Counted from the first letter of the stretch, positions 17,618-24,842 are shown. The stretch is 64,000 nt of DNA from Sulfurovum sp. (GCA_023955225.1 JAGSGJ010000006.1:1-64000), one strand, 5' to 3'. Translations and numbers: made by a program. The notes: generated by a model not told the origin, from the letters alone.

Positions 17618-18559
17618 TTATGAAGGGCGTCTTGCCCCTTTATATCTATTGCTATAAAAATTCTTATGCAGACTTGTGATGATAACTTTTTTCTTTGCAG
17701 AAGACGCATGAATAAACTTATTATCACCTAAATAAATACCTACATGATTCACATACCCTTTACGTCTTTTAGAAGTATCAAAGAAAATAAGGTCTCCCTT
17801 TTTAAGTTCATCTCTTTTCACATATTTCCCAAATTTTGACTGGTTGATAGAAGTACGCGGTATAGTGACACCAATATTTTTATAGACATACTTTGTAAAG
17901 CTGGAACAGTCATAGGTATTTTTATTACCACTTGCTCCCCATACATATTTTCGTCCTAGTTTCGTTTTTGCCAAAGAGGTGATTTTCTGACACTTATCTG
18001 CATTCTCATCTTTCTTGCTTGCGAAAATATCACTGAAGTTGAACTTAGCAGATTTTTTTGCTTTACCTGTCTCTAAACTGATCGTATCCAAGCGAGAAAG
18101 AGATGTGACCAATTTTTTATTGGAAGCTTTTTTCTGCACCTTTGCAAGTTTGACTGTTTTCTTGTTTTGAGGTACTTTTAATACTTGTCCTATTTTAATG
18201 GTTTCATTCTTTTTAAGCCCATTGGCTTTTCGAACCTTTGCAATAGTCGTATGGTGTTTTCGTGCAATAGCAGAAAGAGTGTCTCCTCTTTTTATGACAT
18301 GTTTTGTTGAGGCAGCAGGTATTTGCTTTTTTGCAGCATAGCTACTGGTTGGTACTTTCAACACCTTTCCAAACTTAAGAACATCGCTTTTTTTAAGACC
18401 GTTCGCCTGTCTGACTTTTATAATAGAAGTATGATGTTTTCGTGCAATACCAGAAAGTGTTTCACCTTTCTTCACTGTATGATTAATAGTGTGAGTAGAT
18501 GCTTTGGATGTAACTGTAGCGAGTGACAAAGTAAGTAAAAGTGTATAAAGTTTTTTCAA
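17618..18559 (-). CDS. LysM-LysM-NlpC/P60 peptidoglycan hydrolase
   Basis: A 313-residue secreted endopeptidase. A signal peptide (MKKLYTLLLTLSLATVTSKA) is followed by LysM 1 (about 25-70), LysM 2 (about 87-131), a linker and an NlpC/P60 domain (about 195-313) with catalytic Cys218 in NTYDCSSF and His in NHVGIYLG. It should cut stem peptides in peptidoglycan. The start codon is TTG, supported by AGGGGA 6 bases upstream and by the signal peptide. The leader holds a c-di-GMP-I riboswitch candidate (18735-18818). Confidence 0.93.
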   Translation of the reverse strand: MKKLYTLLLTLSLATVTSKASTHTINHTVKKGETLSGIARKHHTSIIKVRQANGLKKSDVLKFGKVLKVPTSSYAAKKQIPAASTKHVIKRGDTLSAIARKHHTTIAKVRKANGLKKNETIKIGQVLKVPQNKKTVKLAKVQKKASNKKLVTSLSRLDTISLETGKAKKSAKFNFSDIFASKKDENADKCQKITSLAKTKLGRKYVWGASGNKNTYDCSSFTKYVYKNIGVTIPRTSINQSKFGKYVKRDELKKGDLIFFDTSKRRKGYVNHVGIYLGDNKFIHASSAKKKVIITSLHKNFYSNRYKGARRPS

Positions 18560-18734
18560 TGAATTCCCCTAATGAATTGTAAAATAAGTATATCCTATAA
18601 AAGTATATACTAAAAAATATTGAGTAATTGTATCTATATATGATTAATCAAAAATAAACATTATTTTAAATCTGACTTAAACACATACAGCGCTGTCCGC
18701 TAGAGAAGGAAAGATTTTAAATGCAGTATTAACA

Positions 18735-18818
18735 CGCATATATTGGTAACCTGGCAATCTTAACTAAGACCCATGGCTTTCTGTCCCCACTTCGCAATGG
18801 GTTTAGCCTTTTCAACAT
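18735..18818 (-). promoter_or_regulatory. c-di-GMP-I (GEMM) riboswitch aptamer candidate
   Basis: Read on the minus strand, the region holds the GEMM-I landmarks in order: AAAGGCTAAACC, a hairpin CCCATT-GCGA-AGTGGG with a GNRA tetraloop, GGGACAGAAAGCC (consensus GGGACGCAAAGCC), ATGGGTCT, and the closing segment GCCAGGTTACC. Downstream on the same strand, after about 175 bases, is the LysM-NlpC/P60 gene. An inverted repeat AGCGGACAGCGCT follows the aptamer. A possible -10 box TATAGA lies upstream near 18822. The 328-base gap 18560-18887 holds nothing else I recognise. Confidence 0.83.
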
Positions 18819-18887
18819 CTCTATAGGTAAGAATAACTAAATCCACTTTAAAATAAAATAAAGCCAGATTATAAGACAGTATAAATA

Positions 18888-20567
18888 TTAACTTTTTTGT
18901 AGTTGTTTGACTATATGGTCGGCTACCCTGAATGCATTCGCATAAATGGTCCAGGTATAGGCTACTGAACCCCCAGTAGGCATAAAACTGGCATCTGCGA
19001 CATAAAGGTTCTTCACATCATGAGAGCGACAATATTTGTTCAGTACCGATGTTTTAGGGTCATCCCCAAAACGACATCCACCGGCCACCAGATTTTGCGG
19101 GGGAGCAGAAGAGACAGCAGAGTAAATGTTTTTTGCGCCCATCTCTTCCAGTACTTTCTCACATTTCTTTGCAATATAATTGCCTACTTTAACATCTTGA
19201 GGGTGCCCTTCCAGACGCAATTTGCCTACGGGCATGCCAAACTTGTCTTTATGGGTAGGATCCAACGAGACAAAGCAGTCATCATTAGGAAGCCAGTCAT
19301 TAAAGACTTCAAACCGTATACTTTTCTGTTCTGTAAAACGTGAGACAAGACGTTCTCCCAAATCTTTACCCCACACAAGCTTGCTGTCTTCATAAGCATT
19401 TTTACGTGCACGGCTGATAATGTTTTGATGTTCAAACATAAACTCTACAGAACCGCCTTTAAAGGACCCGTCCCACCAATGGTCTACAAAATACCAGTCC
19501 AAGATAGAACGATTGACAAAAAGCCCTGTTGTCATCAATTCTTCAAACTTTATATGTTTTAAGGAGTCCTTATGCAGTTCTCCTTGTCCAGAACCTCCTC
19601 CAGAGAAAATAAGGTTTTTGCCAAGTTCTCCACTACTGTTTCCCAACCCATTAGGATGATGATCATTGGCTGAATTAAGTAAAAGCCTTGCACTCTCATG
19701 TGCTTGTGCCGCGACAACAAAGATCTTTCCTTTGATCTTTTTTTCTTTGCCTGTCACCGTGTCCACTACTACGGCATGATTCACCTCATCCTTATTGTCT
19801 GTATGTAAATATTTGACATAAGTGTTACTCAGTAACGTTAGGTTACCCGTAGCTAGTGCGGGTTTTAAAAGCGCCTCTCTCGAACTACCTTTTGCCCCGG
19901 AACTACACCCATAACTTCCACAGAGATTTGAGTAATAACAGGCATCACGTCCAGGCTTGTCTTTTGAGAGAACAGCTCTTGGTGTGACAAGAGGGGTAAT
20001 GTCAAGGGATTGACAACTCTTGTCAAAAAGCTTTACCACAGCATTTTCTTTGGTAGGTGGTTGTGTAAAATCCGCTGTACTTCGAGGTGGCTCAAATGGG
20101 TGTTTGTCTACTTTACCGGAAATGCCTACCAACTCTTCTGCCAGTGCATAGTATGGTTCCATATCATCATAAGAGATGGGCCAGTCAACCACATTGGCGC
20201 CCTTGATCTCTCCATATTTACTTTTAAGTCTAAAGTCATCTGGGTGTAAACGGTGCAACATACCGGACATCAAGTTAGAAGATCCTCCCACGATGTTCCC
20301 GTTCCAAAAGCTCCAACCGGATTCATACGTAGGTGTAGCCACCCATTCTCCTTCTACTTTTTCTTCTATCGTATGATACTCATCAAATAAATTAGGCGTG
20401 ACCAAGTCTCTTCTACTGTAGGCCAATTCATCTTTAGAGAACTCTTCACGTTTGATAAGTCGGCCTTTTTCCAATACGGCTACCTTGTAGCCTGCTTGAC
20501 ACAAAGTATACGCAACGGCTCCCCCACTCGCTCCTGAGCCTACTATGACTACATCATATACACTCAT
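18888..20567 (-). CDS. GMC family FAD-dependent oxidoreductase (large subunit)
   Basis: A 559-residue flavoprotein of the gluconate/fructose/sorbitol dehydrogenase large-subunit type. The N-terminal FAD site VIVGSGASGGAVAY (residues 7-20) is intact, and the C-terminus has the GMC_oxred_C pattern, including a NLYVADASFMPTGGSVAYTW stretch. No signal peptide is present. Its ATG overlaps the stop of the small-subunit gene (ATGA), so the two are co-translated and the large subunit is probably exported with the Tat-bearing partner. The cytochrome c subunit found in related enzymes is not next to it. Substrate unknown. Confidence 0.87.
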   Translation of the reverse strand: MSVYDVVIVGSGASGGAVAYTLCQAGYKVAVLEKGRLIKREEFSKDELAYSRRDLVTPNLFDEYHTIEEKVEGEWVATPTYESGWSFWNGNIVGGSSNLMSGMLHRLHPDDFRLKSKYGEIKGANVVDWPISYDDMEPYYALAEELVGISGKVDKHPFEPPRSTADFTQPPTKENAVVKLFDKSCQSLDITPLVTPRAVLSKDKPGRDACYYSNLCGSYGCSSGAKGSSREALLKPALATGNLTLLSNTYVKYLHTDNKDEVNHAVVVDTVTGKEKKIKGKIFVVAAQAHESARLLLNSANDHHPNGLGNSSGELGKNLIFSGGGSGQGELHKDSLKHIKFEELMTTGLFVNRSILDWYFVDHWWDGSFKGGSVEFMFEHQNIISRARKNAYEDSKLVWGKDLGERLVSRFTEQKSIRFEVFNDWLPNDDCFVSLDPTHKDKFGMPVGKLRLEGHPQDVKVGNYIAKKCEKVLEEMGAKNIYSAVSSAPPQNLVAGGCRFGDDPKTSVLNKYCRSHDVKNLYVADASFMPTGGSVAYTWTIYANAFRVADHIVKQLQKS

Positions 20568-21064
20568 AGCTCGATATACCTTGTTTGTGGTCTTGGGAAC
20601 CCACCATAGGAAGAGATCGCCTGCCAGCCTGCTTCTTTAATGTTTGAACCATAGATCGGGTCCGAGAGCAACCCTTCCATCGTCAATGTCATGATACGGG
20701 ACAACCAACTACTACCGTAATTTGTCTCTTCATAAGCACGTAAAGCTATTTCTTTATCTTCTACTGTCATAGACGGAAATCGTCCTTTTTCTCGCTTCTC
20801 CAGTTCATTTGCCCCATCAATTACAAACGCTTTGATGTCTTTGTCAAAACTCTTATGCATCATGGTTTCAAACAAAAATTGTGTTGCATTCACCGATTTT
20901 GCAGAGGGGAGTTTACTCTCTTCGGGAAACAGGTGTTCCTGTACGGCAGAAATTGTCATTTCAACCTTTTTAAATTTTTTCTCAAATTCACTGACCTCTT
21001 TTGCTGCTATATAGGGGGAGAGACCAAAAGCAGAGCCCAGTATAAGAAATTTTCTTCTTTTCAT
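20564..21064 (-). CDS. Gluconate 2-dehydrogenase subunit 3-like protein with Tat-like signal
   Basis: The 166-residue product belongs to the small subunits that accompany GMC dehydrogenases. I chose the ATG at 21064 because the protein then begins MKRRKFLILGSAFGLSPYIA, a twin-arginine-like signal (RRKFL). The longer frame from 21145 lacks one. Such small subunits help export and fold the flavoprotein subunit encoded immediately downstream. The gene is divergent from the cysteine-rich peptide operon. Confidence 0.78.
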   Translation of the reverse strand: MKRRKFLILGSAFGLSPYIAAKEVSEFEKKFKKVEMTISAVQEHLFPEESKLPSAKSVNATQFLFETMMHKSFDKDIKAFVIDGANELEKREKGRFPSMTVEDKEIALRAYEETNYGSSWLSRIMTLTMEGLLSDPIYGSNIKEAGWQAISSYGGFPRPQTRYIEL

Positions 21065-21118
21065 TTGTATGTCTTTACATTGATTTTTTACAGCATAATA
21101 CTCTTGTGTGTACTTTAA

Positions 21119-21134
21119 GTGCAATACATTGCAC
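21119..21134. promoter_or_regulatory. Palindrome between divergent operons, operator candidate
   Basis: GTGCAATACATTGCAC is a 7-2-7 perfect inverted repeat, followed by another half-like copy GCACTTTGCAC. A -10-like TATACT lies at 21157-21162 before the plus-strand operon. Position between two divergent redox-related operons fits a repressor or activator site. The regulator is unknown. Confidence 0.5.
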
Positions 21135-21191
21135 GCACTTTGCACGGTTTAGATATTATACTTAAAGTGTTAGAAAAAGAAGGAGATACAA

Positions 21192-21299
21192 ATGAAAAAG
21201 TTCATTTTTGCTTTACTTATAGGCTTGGCTCTCGCTGCCTTTACCGGATGTGCAGGTAGTGGAGAGGCAATTGATAGAACTGGGATGCATTGCGAATAA
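21192..21299 (+). CDS. 35-residue lipoprotein, unknown
   Basis: A very short lipoprotein with a clear signal and lipobox (LALAAFTGC, acylated Cys20) and only about 15 mature residues ending GMHCE. AAGGAG lies just before the ATG and its signal peptide is close in sequence to that of the next gene (MKKLLFTVLLGLAMLALTGC), suggesting a duplicated start. It is the first gene of the cysteine-rich peptide set, 26 bases before the second. Function unknown. Confidence 0.7.
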   Translation: MKKFIFALLIGLALAAFTGCAGSGEAIDRTGMHCE

Positions 21300-21325
21300 T
21301 TGATAAAAACAACAAAGGACAACGG

Positions 21326-21526
21326 ATGAAAAAATTACTATTTACAGTACTACTTGGATTGGCAATGCTCGCACTTACAGGATGCGGGGAGGATGAAAAG
21401 CCAGAAACGCCTGCTATGAAATGCGAAGCTGGAAAATGTGGTACTGCTATGGAAAAAACCGCAGTACCCCCAACAAAACCAACTGATGATGCTAAATGTG
21501 GTGAAGGAAAATGTGGCGACAAATAG
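21326..21526 (+). CDS. HvfA/bufferin-like cysteine-rich lipoprotein
   Basis: A 66-residue lipoprotein (lipobox LTGC, Cys20). The mature part has two copies of the motif KC(G/E)xGKCG: KCEAGKCG and KCGEGKCG. The EGKCG motif is the hallmark of HvfA/bufferin-type precursors, whose cysteines are modified by an MNIO (DUF692) enzyme to bind copper or other metals. The lipid anchor is unusual for that group. I chose ATG 21326 for the signal peptide. A DoxX gene, a typical HvfD-like neighbour, follows. No MNIO gene is in the window. Confidence 0.75.
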   Translation: MKKLLFTVLLGLAMLALTGCGEDEKPETPAMKCEAGKCGTAMEKTAVPPTKPTDDAKCGEGKCGDK

Positions 21527-21656
21527 CCTTTTCCTTCCTCTTCTATTTTTGAAGAGGAGGTTCTTCCTCTTCTTCTTTCAATACACACACAGTACACATC
21601 TTTCATACTATACTTACCCCGTAACAACAAACATATTGTCTATAAAGGAGTTACAA

Positions 21657-22094
21657 ATGCTAAAAAATATCTATCCTATCACCAGAAATATATTAAGTAA
21701 AGGAGAAGACATTGCTTTACTTTTCGCCAGACTTACACTTGCCTATGGGTTTTACGAACCTGCGATGCAAAAATGGTCAGATATCTCTAGTGTTGCCAGC
21801 TGGTTTGGTACCATAGGGATTCCTTTCCCTACTTTAAATGCTTATCTGGTGGCCAGTACGGAACTGTTGGGTGTTCTGCTATTGACATTGGGTCTTTTTA
21901 CAAGACTTATCTCACTTCCACTTATAGTGATTATGATTGTTGCCATTACTACCGTACATTTAACACATGGCTTTTCTGCAGGTGATAATGGATTTGAAAT
22001 TCCTTTATATTACATGCTATTTTTAGCGATATTTGCTTCATTTGGAGCCGGAAAATTTAGTTTAGACCACCTTCTCTTTGGTGAGGAACAATAA
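21657..22094 (+). CDS. DoxX family membrane protein (HvfD-like context)
   Basis: A 145-residue protein with four predicted helices. The family pattern LLFARLTLAYGFYEPAMQKW and the helix ending GLFTRLISLP are visible. AAAGGAG lies 6 bases before ATG 21657; the longer open frame upstream lacks support. It sits between two genes for cysteine-rich EGKCG/GKCG peptides, which is the place of the DoxX member (HvfD/BufD-like) in copper-peptide operons. Role in such operons is thought to be membrane redox or peptide maturation, but is not settled. Confidence 0.85.
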   Translation: MLKNIYPITRNILSKGEDIALLFARLTLAYGFYEPAMQKWSDISSVASWFGTIGIPFPTLNAYLVASTELLGVLLLTLGLFTRLISLPLIVIMIVAITTVHLTHGFSAGDNGFEIPLYYMLFLAIFASFGAGKFSLDHLLFGEEQ

Positions 22095-22110
22095 CAAAAA
22101 AGGAAACACG

Positions 22111-22380
22111 ATGAAAAAATTACTGATATTACTTGGAGCACTGGCACTTACATTTACACTTGCAACAGCAGAGGGTAAATGTGGTAAATGTGACAGCAGT
22201 AAAAAAATTGAAAAGAAATGTGATAGCGGCAAATGTGACAGCAGTAAAAAAGCTGAAAAAAAATGTGACAATGGGAAATGTGATAGTGATAAAAAAGCTG
22301 AAAAATGCTCTGCGAACAAAGACACTAAAAAAGAGGCACCCGCGAAAGGTAAATGTGGTAAAGGTAAATGTGGAGAATAA
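22111..22380 (+). CDS. Secreted cysteine-rich repeat peptide (HvfA/bufferin-like)
   Basis: An 89-residue precursor with a cleavable signal peptide (MKKLLILLGALALTFTLATA) and no lipobox. The mature part is Lys/Cys-rich: it opens EGKCGKCDSSKK, has the repeats KKCDSGKCDSSKK and KKCDNGKCDSDKK, and ends KGKCGKGKCGE. Eleven cysteines are spaced in C-x2/3-C pairs. It resembles HvfA-type metallopeptide precursors but with many more charged repeats. AAAGGAAAC lies before the ATG. It is 16 bases after the DoxX gene. Confidence 0.78.
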   Translation: MKKLLILLGALALTFTLATAEGKCGKCDSSKKIEKKCDSGKCDSSKKAEKKCDNGKCDSDKKAEKCSANKDTKKEAPAKGKCGKGKCGE

Positions 22381-22490
22381 TCTACACATAACACTTCTTT
22401 TTTAAATCTCCTCTATCTCAGGATATGGGAGATTTACCTTTCTTTGATAAATCATTGTATAATGTATCTATCAATTCAAAAAGGATACTT

Positions 22491-22973
22491 ATGCGATACT
22501 TACTTATAAGTCTCATACTATTACTCTCTTTTACCGGCTGTGAAGATAAAGAACAGCAAGCTAAGCATGATGCCAAAATAGCACAACAAGCTAGAGCGGA
22601 GCTACTTACTGAGCTAGAGGCAAAAAAAGACCTCCAAGACAAAAACACTTCAAAATTGAACAATATGGGTATCAACATGGAAGATGGAACCATCACCATA
22701 GATACAAATAAGACTAAAGTTTTTTTTAGAGACTTGAACAAAAAAATGGGGGAACAAATGAAAAAACTCTCTGATGATTTGGGAAAAGGGGTTGTTGAAA
22801 CAAAAGAAGCAGGCATTGAGATCAATGAGCAGCATATCCATATCGACCTCAATAAAACCCAAGATCTACTGATAGACTGGGGAAAGAAAATACAAGTTTT
22901 TGTGCAAGAGTTTGATGAGATAGCAAACACGTTAGAGATCAATAGTACAAACACTACAAATAAAGGAATATAA
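22491..22973 (+). CDS. Lipoprotein, probably helical, unknown
   Basis: A 160-residue lipoprotein with signal MRYLLISLILLLSFTGC (acylated Cys17). The mature part is charged and largely helical (KHDAKIAQQARAELLTELEA), with two similar segments (GINMEDGTITIDTNKTKVF and GIEINEQHIHIDLNKTQDL) that look like an internal repeat. I chose ATG 22491 over 22425 because of the signal peptide. Its TAA overlaps the ATG of the FTR-rhodanese gene (TAATG), so the two are coupled. No family is recognised. Confidence 0.78.
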   Translation: MRYLLISLILLLSFTGCEDKEQQAKHDAKIAQQARAELLTELEAKKDLQDKNTSKLNNMGINMEDGTITIDTNKTKVFFRDLNKKMGEQMKKLSDDLGKGVVETKEAGIEINEQHIHIDLNKTQDLLIDWGKKIQVFVQEFDEIANTLEINSTNTTNKGI

Positions 22974-23713
22974 TGCAACCAATAGATATGAACTCAGATG
23001 AATTTCAAGCTGAACTGGAAAAAACATGGACCTTTGTAGACAAAGTGAATAACCAATTTGGTTTTGTTCTCAACCCAAATGAAGAAGTCAACGAAGGTGT
23101 GGCCATGGGTCTTGCACGGAACAAGATCATCTATGGTAAGAGATTTTGTCCTTGTTTCATGGTTATAGGAGAAACAAAAGAGGAACAAAAAGCAGCAGAT
23201 AACCGTGTCTGTCCATGTACACCTGCTTTAGAAAAAGAGATCCCAGAAGATGGTACCTGTCACTGTGGTATCTTCTGTACCCCAGAGTATGCAAAAGCAC
23301 AAGCCCAACACGATGAGATAGAAGAAGTATTACATCAACACTCTGGAGGTCTTACAAAAGAGCAGGCAGAGATCCTTCTTAAAGAGGAACAGCTTGACGG
23401 AGATGAACTTGAAGCCCTCATAGAAGCCAAAAACCTAGGGATGATCAATTTTACCCTTGTTGACACAAGAGAATTCATGGAGTTCCAAATGGGTCACATC
23501 GTAGGGACAGACGTACTTGTCCCTACATCACAATTTTACGCAAAAGTAGAAGCAGAACTTTCAGGCAAAAAGGCAGAACCGATCATCCTATACTGTCACT
23601 CAGGAAGCCGAAGCTACCAGGTACAACACGCCATGAAAGGCCTAGGATTCGAACACGTATGTAACCTCAGACCAGGAATCATCGGCTTTTCCGGAGAAAC
23701 ACAAAGAGGCTAA
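22973..23713 (+). CDS. Ferredoxin:thioredoxin reductase catalytic domain fused to rhodanese
   Basis: A 246-residue two-domain protein. The N-terminal domain (about 15-115) carries the FTR catalytic-subunit cysteine signature: CPC at 59-61, CPC at 80-82, CHC at 96-98, plus Cys102. These hold a 4Fe-4S cluster and a redox disulfide. The C-terminal domain (about 145-240) is a rhodanese with active Cys208 in ILYCHSGSRS. It could couple ferredoxin or disulfide reduction to sulfur transfer. It is cytoplasmic by sequence. Its start overlaps the lipoprotein upstream; AAAGGA lies before it. Confidence 0.88.
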   Translation: MQPIDMNSDEFQAELEKTWTFVDKVNNQFGFVLNPNEEVNEGVAMGLARNKIIYGKRFCPCFMVIGETKEEQKAADNRVCPCTPALEKEIPEDGTCHCGIFCTPEYAKAQAQHDEIEEVLHQHSGGLTKEQAEILLKEEQLDGDELEALIEAKNLGMINFTLVDTREFMEFQMGHIVGTDVLVPTSQFYAKVEAELSGKKAEPIILYCHSGSRSYQVQHAMKGLGFEHVCNLRPGIIGFSGETQRG

Positions 23714-23834
23714 ATTCCTCCAATATCCTCTAGAACTTCCTAAAATAAAAGGAAGTTCAATCCCCTCCAAACAAACTTATATACAAAATTACATTTATTA
23801 GCCCACGACAGTTCTTTACGTTTTTTTCTTTTTG

Positions 23835-23880
23835 GTTACTTCTTTCTTTTTTTGTCGTAGTACAAAAAAGAAAAAGTGAC
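23835..23880. repeat. A/T-rich inverted repeat, likely bidirectional terminator
   Basis: GTTACTTCTTTC and a T-run are followed by GTCGTAGTAC and then AAAAAAGAAAAAGTGAC, making a long A/T stem. Hairpins of this general type also lie near 55967-56061 and 61578-61617. It lies between the convergent FTR-rhodanese and rplT genes. Confidence 0.6.
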
Positions 23881-23945
23881 AGAGAAAACTCAAGCCAATT
23901 CAATTTGACAATAAAAATAATTTAGGGGAATATTTAAAAAGGGGA

Positions 23946-23965
23946 TGAGGAGCCGAAACTCCTCA
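23946..23965 (-). terminator. Terminator of the rpmI-rplT operon
   Basis: TGAGGAG-CCGAAA-CTCCTCA (plus strand) just after rplT, followed on the minus strand by CCCCTTTTT. Same hairpin type as at 17581-17602. Confidence 0.75.
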
Positions 23966-23983
23966 AGAAATAATCAACAAAGA

Positions 23984-24340
23984 TTACTTAGCAATTGCTG
24001 CTTTAGAAGCATCAGCTACTTTTGTAAAACTTTCAGGAGCATTCATTGCCATATCAGCAAGAATTTTTCTGTCAAGTTCGATGTTTGCAAGCTTAAGACC
24101 ATGCATGAATGTTGAATAGTTCAATCCATTCAATCTTGCAGCTGCATTGATACGAACGATCCAGAGTCTTCTGAAATCTCTCTTTTTTTGTCTTCTATCT
24201 CTGTAAGCATATACTAATGAACGCTCAAGTTGTTCTTTCGCTTTTCTGAAGTGTTTTCTTCTACCGCTATAGAACCCTCTAGCTTGTTTTAATAGTCTTT
24301 TGTGTCTTCTAGTTCTTACGACACCTGTTTTTACTCTCAT
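23984..24340 (-). CDS. rplT: 50S ribosomal protein L20
   Basis: L20 is needed for early large-subunit assembly and, in many bacteria, represses translation of the rpmI-rplT mRNA. The 118-residue product has the basic N-terminal tail ([26 protein letters not shown] region) and the globular part with [20 protein letters not shown]. Length is standard. The leader between rpmI and rplT contains hairpins and an inverted leader-family copy (copy C). Confidence 0.97.
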   Translation of the reverse strand: MRVKTGVVRTRRHKRLLKQARGFYSGRRKHFRKAKEQLERSLVYAYRDRRQKKRDFRRLWIVRINAAARLNGLNYSTFMHGLKLANIELDRKILADMAMNAPESFTKVADASKAAIAK

Positions 24341-24379
24341 GGTTATCCTTTACCTTATACTTGTGCTACAACTCTCAAC

Positions 24380-24440
24380 AAACAAATGCGACTGGTCGCA
24401 TGAGCCAACTGCTGAAGTTATGCTATAGTAGGTGTCAAAC
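24380..24440 (+). repeat. Leader-family copy C, partial and inverted, between rpmI and rplT
   Basis: On the plus strand, hairpin a is ATGCGA-CTGG-TCGCAT (24386-24401), followed by GAG and hairpin b AACT-GCTGA-AGTT, then GGTGTC, in the same order as copies A and B. Hairpin c and the CGTCCTA stretch are missing. The flanking genes are on the minus strand, so this copy runs against their mRNA. In the mRNA sense it adds two hairpins to the rplT leader. Confidence 0.65.
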
Positions 24441-24497
24441 ATTCTCTCTGTTTGAACTTGCCCCTAATCGGGGGATTATAAATGTAACTAAGGTAAC

Positions 24498-24689
24498 TTA
24501 GTTAATCATCTCTTTAATTTTTTTAGCATCTGCGCCATCTACATATTTAGGACTTTTCATACTTCTATGGTGACCACCGTCAACCTTAGAAAGAATGTGG
24601 CTTCTATATGCCGTTCCTCTTTTGATTTTGCCGCTTTTTTTAACTTTAAAACGCTTAACAGCGCCTTTTACACTTTTCATTTTTGGCAT
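24498..24689 (-). CDS. rpmI: 50S ribosomal protein L35
   Basis: L35 is a small basic large-subunit protein. The 63-residue product starts MPKMKSVKGAVKRFKVKKSG and includes the RGTAYRSHILSK segment typical of the family. I chose ATG 24689 over the longer frame from 24731, because AAAGGGAG precedes it and all L35 proteins begin MPK(M/I)K. Its leader (24690-24836) carries leader-family copy D. In many bacteria infC comes right before rpmI; here mutS7 on the other strand intervenes. Confidence 0.95.
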   Translation of the reverse strand: MPKMKSVKGAVKRFKVKKSGKIKRGTAYRSHILSKVDGGHHRSMKSPKYVDGADAKKIKEMIN

Positions 24690-24836
24690 ATGCTTACTCC
24701 CTTTGTTTATTATAGAACGCTTTTTGAGCAAAGCCCAAAAAACTACGCTAACGCTGAGTTTGCTTCAACAGTAAACTCAAACGACCAGTCGTTTTTTTCT
24801 ATTTGATTTTCACTACAGCCAAGTAGTAGAAAATGG
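24690..24836 (-). promoter_or_regulatory. Structured 5' leader of rpmI, family copy D
   Basis: On the minus strand: an extra first hairpin (ATTTTCTACTAC with GTAGTGAAAAT), hairpin a AAACGA-CTGG-TCGTTT (24779-24794), hairpin b GAGTTT...AAACTC with GTTGA in the loop, then GCGTTAGCGTAG and hairpin c GTTTTTTGGGC-TTT-GCTCAAAAAGC, then GTTCTATAATAAACAAAGGG leading into the start codon. The order and bases match copies A and B. It could be a ribosomal-protein leader or a wider regulatory RNA. Confidence 0.7.
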
Positions 24837-24842
24837 GACGGT

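Noticed and set aside
18560..18734. Clear expression platform (terminator/antiterminator) of the riboswitch
   Set aside because: An inverted repeat follows the aptamer, but no T-run or sequestered ribosome-binding site could be assigned with confidence, so only the aptamer is annotated.
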